From contig JAMXSV010000010.1 of the NCBI GenBank assembly GCA_027559495.1, positions 1,240,001-1,304,000 on the forward strand: a stretch of DNA of 64,000 nucleotides, given 5' to 3'. Below, one piece after another: positions 53,407 through 64,000 of the stretch. The position numbers and the translations under genes are program-made. Each line of letters begins with the position of its first letter. Within the stretch, counting starts at the first letter, position 1. Below the pieces are notes generated by a model. The model was not told where the DNA came from, ran no database searches, and saw only the letters and a list, made by a program, of their open reading frames with translations. This DNA comes from Aurifilum marmelostoma (taxonomy: Eukaryota > Ascomycota > Sordariomycetes > Diaporthales > Cryphonectriaceae).

Positions 53407-55141
53407 TCGGGCGCATTTTTCTTTGGCGGCGACGACGACTGAATTGTCCGCCTGAACGAGAGCAAGTCGACTACATTCAGGGTTGCAAAAAAAAAGCAAG
53501 CGGCTTAGCGATGTCTGACAGACGGAGAGACGGATTGTGTGTATGTATGTGTGAGTGTGTGTGAGAGAAGAGGCATTCCCCAGATAGTTATAGCACCGCT
53601 TATGCAGGACAAGCCCTGATGCGGCTTAAAAAGAAAATGTCCAGCCAGTCGAATGGATGGAATGAGCAAAGCCACCGTTCGGACAATGAGAAGCGTGCTG
53701 ATCCATCTCGGTCACGATCGTGGGCAGGCCCAAGAGATACGCCGTCTTCCGCTCGGATACCAGCAAAGGAGAGCGCTTTCTTGTGCGCTGCACGCTAAAT
53801 GCCTCGATCAGCTCTTATGGTCAGAGTTCCAGTAAGCAGTAGGCCCGAGATGGAAAGCCCAAGTACCAGGTCCCCCATGCCCCATTGTGCGTGAGCTGGC
53901 ACATGTCCCCGGGGGGGAGGGGGGGTAATCTGCGTCAGCACGGCAGCAGGGCAACCATTTCATTTGTCTCTGGGAAGACGGAAGAGCTGCATCTCTGTAA
54001 GCCACCGCCCCTCGTCGGGACTCTCGTGTGCTGAGGGCAGATTCCGCCAAGTAGTGGCTGGGAGAGCTCGTGATCAGCTTCCAAGCAACTGCAGCCTGAA
54101 AATGGAGAGGTAAAAAAGCCTCGGTCGAGACTGACAGCCAAAAAAGTACCTCGTTGCCCCGAAATAGTAGTATTATATGCAGATCTGCTGGCGGTGGAGC
54201 AGCAGCCAAGATCGAGGCAAAAGGGAAGAAGAGGAGCCCAGTGGGTCTAGGGCACTCAGGGCACTCACTGATCTAGAGATGCAATTGCGACCTACAGCAA
54301 CACGTGGGGAAAGATGATATGGAACGGGCCCATGTTATATCTATAATGTGTGCCCAATAATATTGGTCGGGCATGACACGAAATAATGTGCCGGTCTGTA
54401 CACAGCAGTACTTAGATCTCAAGATCTGGGGTAGGCCCAATGGACCGATGCCCCCCCCCCCCCCCCTTGAGTCACAGTGGAGAGGAGACACAAACAGTGT
54501 ACTAAGTAAGTACAGCCTCACCGTAACAGGCTCCAAGACAAAGGCAATATTGGGCTCCGATACCATCTGCTACTGTCTTCCTGGGCCCTGACTCAAGAAG
54601 GTGACAGGGTATCAGCCCTGGCCAGTTCCTGCTAGGCCCTGGCCCTATTGTAGTGACTATCTCTGAGCCAGAGCCTAACAAACACCCTAGGCCTCTGACC
54701 CGACTCACTGACCTCACTGACTGAAAACCCCTGGAGAGCCCACCAAAAGAAAAATATGTGCCAAGTAACTGCTCGCATCATTCTGTTTCCTCTCTCGGCT
54801 CTCCCACAACCCAGCCAGCCCTCCTCCGCCTATCTATCTGCTAGGCAGAAGCACAGCCACATCCGCCAGCTGTATCGAGAAGCTGCCAAGAGTGAATCAT
54901 AAGCACGGCAACTTCCACGTGCGAAGCTCTTTCGGCCACAGAGCATCTCGGCTGCCGTCTGGCTCGACGGCTGGAGGATCTCGAAGTGACGGGGGGTTGG
55001 TGCGTTTAGGGCCTCTCATCTATGACCTCACGTGCTCACCACGACTGCGCATCCCTCAAAAAGACGACAGACACACGGCGCTCATGATACGAAATCCACA
55101 ATAAGGGGGGTATTTGTCTGCAGGATGGAATCGACCTCGAC
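53407..55141. promoter_or_regulatory. Divergent intergenic region, receptor-like and transporter genes
   Basis: 1.7 kb between divergent start codons. It contains a C17 run at 54452-54468 and a CTATAACTATC box at about 53583-53594 upstream of the receptor-like gene. A short out-of-frame ATG at 55126 precedes the transporter start and could act as an upstream frame. No gene supported. Confidence 0.45.
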
Positions 55142-57671
55142 ATGTCAGACACAATCAATCTCAATGTCAATGACATCCGGTCATGGCGAAGCATCGTCAC
55201 ACTGTGAGTACGCTCGACAAATTTGTCCGACTCTGGTCCTCAGTCCGAGAGGATGAGACAAAAAAACTACAGGATACTAACTCGGGAAACTCTCCAGCAT
55301 CGTTTTCGTCCTGACGAGTAGGTCAACCACCGGCTCCGCCCGGCTACCACCCCCCCCCCCCCCTGCTTACTCGTGCTGCCACCGCATATACTGACGCTCG
55401 CATTTGTTGTTGATGCTTAGATCTCGTGGTGCTCTTTCCATTCCACATCCCCATCTATGTCCCCACGGCGCTTGTGCATGGTACCTCGGACATCTTGCGC
55501 CGCCTGCGAGTAATTCCGCCGAGGCAGAAGAGCAGACCGGATACCCGTAATGGCAGTGCAGCGCCCGGAGCCGGGCCTGGGGGCCCACACTTTATTCGCA
55601 TGCGCTTTCCCTTGAACTTCATCACGGCCCCGCTGATAGCAGACTTATTCTTGTTGGCTATCTTGGCTATAGGCCGGGAGGAGGTTTACGATGGGACCGT
55701 GGGCTCCAACAACATACTTCCCATCGATATCATGGTGTTCTTCCTGACGCTTGCTTACATCGCCATTTCCATCGACGCCTCGGGCCTCATTCGGTACCTG
55801 GCCTTCAGGGTCCTGAGCTGGGGTGGCGAGGTCGGACACAGGCTGTTCTTCTACCTCTACGCCTTCTTCTTCGCCCTGGGCTCATTCATTGGGAACGACC
55901 CGATCATCCTGTCGGGTACGGCCTTTCTGGCTTACATGACCCGCGTGTCGAGCAACATTGAACATCCTCGAGCGTGGATCCACACCCAGTTCGCCGTTGC
56001 CAACATCGCCTCGGCCATCCTGGTCTCCTCGAACCCGACAAACCTCGTCCTGGCCGGTGCCTTCAACATCAAGTTCATCGACTATACGGCCAACATGATT
56101 GTGCCCGTGGTCATCACCGCCATTGTGCTCTTCCCCTGTCTTCTCTATATCATCTTTGCGCATGAGAGGCTCATTCCCATGAAGATCACGATGCACGAGC
56201 TCCCGGAGGACCTCAGGACCAGGGATCCTGTCAACCCGAATATTCCTAATGCCAGGGGACAGGCCGAGGACTGGGAGGATGGCGATCCCAACAGCGAGCA
56301 AGAACAGCTGCTCTCGCTCGAGGAGATCATGAATCCCTTCTTGGACAAGGGAGGAGCATCCTTCGGCGCTGTCATCATGACGGCGACATTAGTGACGGTC
56401 CTGGCAATCAACGCCGCAAGCCAGGGAACAGGCGAGCACCCTGTCTTTTGGGTGACCCTACCAGCGGCTTTTGTCATGTTCTGCTGGGATGTTGGTTTTG
56501 GGTGGCTGCACCGGCATGAGACACGCGAGATAGCAAGAAAAGGCCGTGAGGAGATCGAGAACGCCCGTGCTGAGCGGTTAATACGGGCGCAGGAGGCTGA
56601 GCGTGCTGACGCAACAGGCTTGTCTGGCTCAGGCCAGGAAGGAGGAGATGCTTATATCGATGAACCGACAGAGCATGTGCCAGTAATCGTTCGAGACGGT
56701 CGGTCGAGAGATGACTCGTCTACATCAAGGAGTGCAGAGATCAACAACAGCCACGACACCAAGAACATAGAGCTCACGGAAATTCGCCCGTCCAAGGAGA
56801 GCCAGGCCACGGAGAAGCCAGTTCGGACTGGAAGCGGCGAATTCGTCACGTCGGCACAACAATACGCAGAGCAGATCAAGGACCTAGACGACAAAGAAAA
56901 CACCCCAGGGGCAGACGCAGATGTCGAGCCTGCGGTCAAGAGTGATTCGGAGGTCGTGAAGCCTACCCAGGCGAAAGAACCGCAGACACTCGTATCCCTC
57001 CTTGAACTCTGGTATCGATGGTGTCAGGAAACTTTTCCGACGGTCACGGCCGTGCTTGCACACCTCCCGTTTGCCCTTGTGCCCTTTGCCCTCTCCATGT
57101 TCGTGTTGGTGGAGGCACTCGTCACCAAAGGCTGGGTGCCTGTCTTCGCCTATGGCTGGGATCATTGGGTAGATAAGACGGGCACCGTTGGCGCGATCGG
57201 GGGAATGGGGTTTCTGTCCGTGATCTTGTGTAATGTGAGTTTATCATTCGTTCCGAAAGGGATTGAGTTGCCCCTTCCACCTGTCTGTTTGGCTAATTTC
57301 TCCTTTACGAAAATCAATAGTTTGCGGGCACAAATATCGGCACGACAATCTTGCTATCCCGGGTGGTCCAATCTTGGGAGGAAATTCACAAGAGGAGCGG
57401 TGTCCCCATCTCGGATCGCAACTTCTGGGCGACCGTCTACGCCATGGCCCTGGGCGTTAATTATGGTGCCTTCAGCACCGCCTTCAGCGCCTCTCTCGCG
57501 GGTCTGCTGTGGCGCGACATCCTCGGCCGGAAACATATACACGTGCGGCGCCTCGAGTTTGCGAATGTCAACCTGCCCATCATTGCTATCGCCATGACCA
57601 TTGGCTGCGCTGTTCTGGTTGGGGAGGTGTACATTTACCGGAGTGCCACGGAGCCGTACAGCTTAAGTTGA
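55142..57671 (+). CDS. ArsB/NhaD/CitMHS-type membrane transporter
   Basis: Four exons, 55142-55203, 55298-55317, 55421-57234 and 57321-57671, encode 748 aa. Intron 1 has a perfect TACTAAC branch site, and exon 2 is only 20 nt. The N-terminus reads NDIRSWRSIVTL, then IVFVLTNLVVLFPFH. Helix-rich halves flank a charged loop of about 150 residues (roughly 380-530) with a coiled-coil-like REEIENARAERLIRAQEAER. Family marks are GSFIGNDPIILSGTAFLAY and SNPTNLVLAGAF in the first half and FAGTNIGTTILLSR in the second, the duplicated reentrant-loop signatures of the ion-transporter superfamily (ArsB, NhaD, CitMHS). It is a membrane secondary carrier; whether it moves sodium, arsenite, phosphate or a carboxylate is not readable. 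Divergent from the receptor-like gene. Confidence 0.88.
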
Positions 57672-60600
57672 GGCGGGAAAGGTCATGCCACTCTCTTTGA
57701 GTTGTCCCATATTAGCAAGCGATGTATTCCATCATTTTCATTTCTGCGCTGCATAGAGATGGTTGATAATGAGAGACTATTTTCCCCTCCTCTCTGGGGC
57801 CTATACTGTCCCCTTTGTGACAAAGCGTGCAATCTCGGTGATTTGAATGGGAATCCAGTCTGATGTTTGTGTGGATGAATGTGCGGTGTGTAAGGCAGAG
57901 ATCGTTCCCATCACATTTATTCTTCCAATCGGTTGTGCCCGGGAAGAATGAAATCTGTCTAACCCGTAAGACCACTTTTCATGCCTATGCAGCCGACACT
58001 TCTATCCGGCCGGTGGCCCTTCTAGCCACCTTTGCCCGCCCGGTAAGGCCGGGTGTTATATGGTCTACGTGAGGTCTGACAACGTATCAGAATGCCGTTG
58101 ACTCTACGCTTTCTGCTATCTGCTATATGGAGGACATTCATAGGTTGGAGCTATAGGGGCTCCTCAAGTGCCTTTATCTCGTCAATAATTAGACCGTACC
58201 TAACCACGAAGGTGTCTTGAAAAGGGGGATGAAAGAATTGCCCCAAGACGGTGGAATGAGTCCCTGGCCCCAGCAGGTGGGACCTCAGCTCAGGCGCATC
58301 TCGTTTCTCCAGGGTTCTTGTGAAATTGCTTGCAGGTGCCGTCATACAATGATCTCTACGAGGAAAATGTGACAGGACTAAAACACCGAGATACTGAGTG
58401 GCAGACAATGAATTCTGCAAGGTCTGCATGATAACTCTAGTGTCTGTGCAACTAGTTCTGGTATTGAGACTTGAAGGGTCAACAAATGCAAGCCTTGGAC
58501 AGGATACTGCTATATCAAAATGGTGAGATTTTCCTCGCTCACTGTCTTGTGCCGTAATCCAGCCTAAACATAGACATAATCCAGGGAAGTTTGTCCTTTG
58601 CTTTGATTGATCAGAGTTTCTGTAAACGATAGAGCGGGAAGGGAGATGGATTGAGTATTGGGTGTGGACTCGATAATGAATGCACTGCACGCAAGAGAAG
58701 ACATCAGCGACTTCTAGTTAGTAATTACTTGAACATAGAAACCTGAATGGTGTCAAATGGATCATACTCCGGACTGGCTTCCATTCTGCTCCCTCCTGCG
58801 AATAGAATCATTGTTCATGAAGCGAAGAACTGTAGATATCAAACAGAAAGCCCAGCCTGTTCAATAATATGGTAGTGGTGACAACTGCGACTGGTGGCCC
58901 ATGTAGGTGTTGACATATTACAGCTTCAAAGTGTCGCAGCAAGGAGGAGTGACCACTTCCAGCGGAGTGGTATCTCGGTCGTCTATACCTATGTATGGGT
59001 GAAGACTGGCCTGCACAGAAGTCCTAAGCCTGATCATCTTCAAGATGGGGATTTGGCAACAGGCTGTGGTGGTATATCATGTTCTTCATTAGACATGTTC
59101 AAAGCCTGTTTCGTTGACGAAGCAGAATTTTGATCCATATCGTCAATTGATTTTTCTGTCCCCAATGGCAATAAACCTAGCCAAAGAACAGAAACATGCA
59201 TACAGCCACAACAAGATGTTTATCAATTTGACGCGATGGTAAAATCCAGTACACATGTATTGCGCGAGTGAGGCAACCTATAGCGCAATACTATACGCTA
59301 GGACACTGCATTGGCTATGCTTTCTCGCAATGGTCTCACTTGGAGTAATTACTTAGCATATATAGATGCACATGATATGTCTGCTGTGAAGGGGCCAAGT
59401 GATTAATGTATAGGTAGCCCCAGCTGGGAGGCCAAATCAAGTACAAAGCATTTACAACCGTCATTATGCACTGCAGTACCTTTGAATCCTGCATGGCTCC
59501 TCATACCTTTGAATCCAGGTTCAAGGCCAGTCTCGTATTAGGTAAGCCACAAAGTTAAAGCCTCAATAAGGCTGGTGAGAGTCAAGTGGCTGGTAGTGGA
59601 CTTACACTCAGCTGGCCAATCACTGTCCATAATACAAAGCCCGGCCTATAGTTGGTCCATGTATGACCCTGTCTGCCTGTCCAAACCAGCCTCCTTCAGC
59701 TGGACCCGCTAATCCGCTTTTGGCCATGATATACCAAATAGTGTCTCAACCCTTGTTCACCGTTTATTACTGCTCATATTGTGAAGACTCTCGGGACCGG
59801 CAAGCAGTCCGGTCCGATCCTTGTGACGGACCGAGTTGTGGTGGAGTCTGAATGCCCGTGGCGTCAAAAGCAGTACCAGATAGATCATTTCTTACGAGAT
59901 CAGTGCTATGTATGATATTTGACCCAATTTCGGACGAGCAACAAAACGAACGACTTTTTTCCGCATCAGCAAAATTTTTTTTCTCAACGATCCACTGCTT
60001 GAGAAAACGAGGCGACACGCGAGGTGACCACCTAACACGGATCGAGCTATGATTCTCCAATCCCCAGTCCGCTGTCCTGCAGCACACGTCGACCATTGCT
60101 ACCCTGATGCCTAATGACCCAAGACCTTTTCTCCACTGAGGAAGAACGATTCATCCCCCCCGGGTCGTTACATCTCCACATTGCCTAATCCAGTGGAGCG
60201 ATGCGAAGAAGGATCTGGATCTCGATTATGGGGAAAAGGGAATGAAATATGAAACTTTACCCGACCAGTCTGGATGCTCCGTATTCTCCTGCCCATTGTT
60301 GATACCCATACATACAATCCCATACTCCTCAGAGATTGCCAACGGGGGTGCCTTGGCGAAAGCTTATAATATAATTCCTCAGCATGTGAGGCGTTCTTCA
60401 AGGATTCCGGTACCCCACCCATCCGGACGATCCGTCCTTCACTTTACACTTTTGGATGGCTTACAGCGGCAAAGTGGTGCTTGTGTCCTCACTGCATGCA
60501 GATGCATATGACCAGCCCCAAAGAAAAAACCCTGCGCCCAAAAGTCTTCAGCTCTCTCCTCCCAACACCCACACACCCTCCCCCCTTCCTCTCTCTTCCC

Positions 60601-60989
60601 CGGGCGGCGAGATCACCTCTCCCTTTCACAAGTGGCCCCACTGCTATGCGTCTGGAAGTTGCCGTCCGGGCGGCGCGGGAAATTCAAACACTATTAGGCG
60701 GGACTGGCAGCTCGGAAGACCTGGGAGCCGGGGCGATTGCGAACAGTGAATGGCTCGCTTAATAGCGTTGAAGATAGTCGGTGCGGGCTACAGGTTGCAT
60801 TTTGGGTTCTCTGGACTGCGATTCTGGGGTATGTCAGCGCTGATGAAGACCCAGGTGGGCTCCAAAAGGGGCTCGGGCAAGTTCCTAGGTCGTCTAGATG
60901 AACGAGATTGGCCTCCGTTGCGTGTGTTTGACATTCTGATTGATGGCTATATATCGAATAGTCGATGCAGGGCTCATCTCTCTATACAC

Positions 60990-61040
60990 ACACACACACA
61001 GAGAGACAGAGAGATAGAGAGAGAGCGCACACACACAACA
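60990..61040. repeat. (CA)n / (GA)n microsatellite
   Basis: ACACAC tract followed by GAGA-type units and then another CACA tract. Confidence 0.8.
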
Positions 61041-62314
61041 CACACCGCCCCTCCCCCCCTCCCCCCCAAGAAATAAGCACATTTAAGGCGCTGACCATCT
61101 CGGGAAATGCAGGCCAAGACGATACATGCAAAGCTTAACTTCTGTGGACCAGTTTTCACAACTCTATCTGTGAATCTTTTGTGCCAGCACAAATCTTCAT
61201 ATCCTTTCGTTTCTGCAGGCACACAAGCTATACCAATCAGAGTTTACGACAGCTGTACTGGTCCTTGGGTAAATCGGGCGCCGATCCTCCATCGAGACTA
61301 AACCTAGGGGTTCATCGAGCTTCCCTTAGTGGCGGATAAAATGCCATCACAACTTCTTGTCCTGCATTCGACGGCTCAAGACTGTTTCTTGTCTTGTAAC
61401 AGGCCAAGAGGCACGAAGACAAAGTTGGAAGTTCTCGCTGCTTAGAGGCTGCCCCAGCGACTAGATACATCCATTGGAGGGCAAGACATGAAAGGGGCCA
61501 GAACTTGAAGCACAGACATAGATTAAATTTAGATTGAAAAGGGGGAGAGTTTGTGTATTATGGTTTGATCACGAGCCAAGCCAGTAGCATTTCCACTCAA
61601 CCGGAAACCTCGCTACGTTGCTTTCTCTGTAGCATTGGGTGCCCTTCTTGAGGAGGCAGCACACGAGGTAGGGCTCCATTCATTAGCAGATGCCACATGC
61701 AGTCTCTCGATGATGCCTCCTCCAGATTTTGTTTTTTCTTGGTCTTTTAGATTAACCGCATGACCAACGCTGCTGCCGTGTCACAACCCCCACCAACATA
61801 CCCTCCGCCCGCGCGAGATGATGATCCTCACCGTGCATGAGGCTTCTGCTCTATGAGGTCAGTACCCAAACATCACGGGATATCCTGATGCCTCGCACCG
61901 CTCTAGCGGCCACCCTCTCGTGACTCCTGGCCAACATCCGGCCGCTTTTGGGTAACCACGTCGCGTGTGGCTGGGCTGATCGCCAAGCGCAACAACAGTA
62001 TACGGTCCGTGATACCGGCAGCCCAAAAGTGAATGGCGAGGATGTCGATAGCTGCACATGCGATCTCTGAAGCACCACTTTTCTGTTGGGCTTCGCTACC
62101 AAAGAGTGGCTACACGTGTTGCCATCAGAACCACTTTTCCATCTTCCTTCTGCACAAGAGTGGCCCCAGAGTATGACGGCTTCCGAAAGCTTGCATCTTC
62201 AGCGCTTCTGAATTGGGAATTACAATAACCCAGAAGCGCTCTCAGCAGGAGATAACACGGAAACACCCGTCGAGGCCGACCCGTGAATGCCGAATGGGGA
62301 TCCATCCAGGTCAT

Positions 62315-62338
62315 TGTGTGTGTGTGTGTGTGTGTGTG
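62315..62338. repeat. (GT)n microsatellite
   Basis: About twelve GT units in the gene-poor right end. Confidence 0.9.
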
Positions 62339-64000
62339 CGTCCCATCCGTGACTTGGTCAGCAGCCCGCCGCAGAGGCCCGCCATGATCTCTAATCCGCC
62401 CGTGAGGGCGGTGGTGAACATGACTAGCAACACGACTAATAGTCGATCCTGTCCGACAAGACGAGATAATGTTCAGCTTGGATGTTTGGCCAGATTGACT
62501 CTCGAAAGACCGATGCCAAGAGTACAGAAGGTTCTGCAATAAATCGGGCTGGTCACGATGAGGCCGGTCATTGGGCGCCGTGCAGTGTTTGTTCTCGACA
62601 CTTTCCAGCCCATCAGATGCTACCCAAGCATCCCACAACCCGCTCCACCACTTTCTGGGACCTAGTCAACTTTTCCACAAATCTCGTATGCCCAAAGAAA
62701 AGCCACCGCGTCAGAGCGTGATTCTGCCGGTTACAACTACCTGGTTCAGCAGTAGCCGTCAAGGCAGGAGATAGGGGAGGGGGCGCGGAAGGTTGAACAA
62801 CACAGCTCGCTAAAGTACTCTGGGTATGAGCTGGCTCGAATGAGAGGTCGAGAGGTCATCTAGGAAAGGGGCCCTTGCCAGCGTGCCGCCCTCTTCTCCA
62901 CCCTTCCATGTCCGTCTAGAGGCCGAGATGCGACGTCGTATGTTGCTGGGGATCCTATCACGGGCTGTCTCGGGCGGAAGGCGGCGGCGGCGGCGACGAG
63001 AGCTGACGGCTAGAAGAGGGTCGTGGGCCAGGTGGGGAAGAGGAAGGGGGGGGGGCCGTATCTGGGCTACGGATGGCTGGGCCAGGAAGTCGAGAAAAGT
63101 AAGTTATTAGCCCACTTTTGCGTCAATAGGGATGCGGTGCAGCCGCACAGGTGGTACAAGGCTCTCGGAAGGCCATATTAATAGGACACCATAAAGAGCA
63201 TGCGAGTGTACAAGCGAACCAGCTTATTGTGAGCCACGGCCCACTTTCTCTCGTTCCGAGAGCTTAATTGCATCGAGAAGGATCGGACGGGGAGTGGGAA
63301 TGGATTGTCTCCAGGAGGAGTTCCAGACCTTGACACAAGCCAATCATGGAGTGCCAGATCACATTTTCTATGGGTTCGGAATAGAGAACAAGAAGAAAAA
63401 ACACACTGTAGGTAATTTAACCAAAAGCTTCCTGTACTTTTGTCACTTGTGAAGAAAATAAAATTACTAGACTAGCCAGCCACCACACCGATCATCTCAC
63501 TGAACCCCTCTAAGCTCAGACTAGTATAATATCGAGGGGGGGGGGGGAGGTCGCCGCCAAGCGACGAACTCGGATCGGCCACCGCCGCCTTTAAAAACGT
63601 CCATACTATGTATGTACAGCCATTCTGCGACAGGTCAAGTGCATCTGTCATTAGATTGACAGGTACAAGCGTCCTTTGCCGCCAGCTAATTAGGTGTCTC
63701 CACACAAAGTCGGCTGCGCACATTGGCGTTGTATTGCACAATACCACCCAACCAACACGCGTCCCAGTCCGGGAGGAGTATGCACGTATTTCAACGTCAA
63801 GGTAACCTGTCACAACTCACACAGGGGAGAAGAGCACAGTTGCAAGCGGGTATCCAGCTGCAAGTCGTGGTTCCAGACACTGTGACCTGTCGAGAATTTG
63901 TGGGCCATTTGTGCCGTAGCCGTTGGGTCTAGATTTCCCAGGGAGCATCGGATGGTGATTTGGTCTTTTCTCATTCGTGGTGGTATCGTGATCTTCCGCT

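Larger units (their letters stand above)
57672..64000. other. Gene-poor 6.3-kb right end
   Basis: No frame here combines length, family marks and plausible splice structure. The longest (58151-58690 minus, 179 codons; 62096-62638 minus, 180 codons) look like chance. Simple repeats: CA/GA mix at 60990-61040, (GT)n at 62315-62338 and a G14 run at about 63535-63548. A nine-residue peptide at 62916-62942 (+) resembles a motif of fungal transcription factors but has no supporting context. Could be regulatory, or contain decayed or non-coding transcripts. Confidence 0.5.

Noticed and set aside
58151..58690. 179-codon minus-strand frame in the right end
   Set aside because: No domain, TM or signal peptide, and an odd composition; similar-length frames occur on both strands nearby.
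62096..62638. 180-codon minus-strand frame
   Set aside because: Contains a translated GT microsatellite (Thr-His repeat), has no family marks and no supporting context.
1..64000. tRNA, rRNA, CRISPR, transposon, virus or telomere sequence
   Set aside because: I scanned for tRNA B-box-like sequence, terminal inverted or long direct repeats, transposase or reverse-transcriptase motifs and telomeric repeats and found none I could support. Short degenerate copies could still be missed by eye.

Overview
The window is nuclear DNA of a filamentous ascomycete, most likely a Sordariomycete. The genes carry short spliceosomal introns of about 50-160 bases with GT-AG ends and CTAAC/TACTAAC-like branch sites. 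They lie 0.3-6 kb apart on both strands, and the families are typical of Pezizomycotina: a velvet regulator, a fungal C2H2-finger protein, a Mep2-type ammonium transporter, UBC6, SAM50 and Ser/Thr-rich secreted proteins. I see no rRNA, tRNA, CRISPR array, virus or intact transposon. All gene models below were spliced by eye from frame, phase and splice sites.

Layout. 3.2-4.6 kb holds a velvet-domain regulator behind a long 5' region. 6.3-18.2 kb is a run of accessory-metabolism genes: alpha/beta-hydrolase (+), metallo-beta-lactamase-fold hydrolase (+), SAM methyltransferase (-), a four-TM MARVEL-like protein (+), a paraoxonase-family protein (-) and an MFS transporter (-). 20.0-23.5 kb is a divergent housekeeping pair, ER E2 enzyme UBC6 (-) and mitochondrial SAM50 (+). 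23.7-25.1 kb is a C2H2-finger protein (-). 28.3-30.6 kb is a TMEM135-like membrane protein (-), 32.3-34.7 kb a BTB/POZ protein (-), and 35.7-36.8 kb an atypical MBL-fold protein (-).

39.4-41.1 kb is a Mep2-type ammonium transporter (+), convergent with a zinc alcohol dehydrogenase (41.4-42.7 kb, -). 43.3-44.1 kb is a secreted Ser/Thr-rich protein (-). 46.4-49.2 kb holds three plus-strand genes: an orphan, an SMP-30/gluconolactonase and a small conserved-looking protein. 49.8-50.7 kb is a multi-TM protein (-). 51.2-53.4 kb is a six-to-seven-TM receptor-like protein (-), divergent from an ArsB/NhaD/CitMHS-type transporter (55.1-57.7 kb, +). 57.7-64.0 kb is gene-poor.

Three genes (MARVEL-like, C2H2, BTB) each need single-base changes in C/G homopolymers of 6-7 bases to read through, four sites in all. 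Three are apparent overcalls and one an undercall. That pattern points to sequencing or assembly indels more than to pseudogenes. The most interesting biology is the 6-18 kb run, where three unrelated ester/lactone-hydrolase folds sit with a methyltransferase and an MFS transporter, and the receptor-like protein beside an ion/anion transporter.
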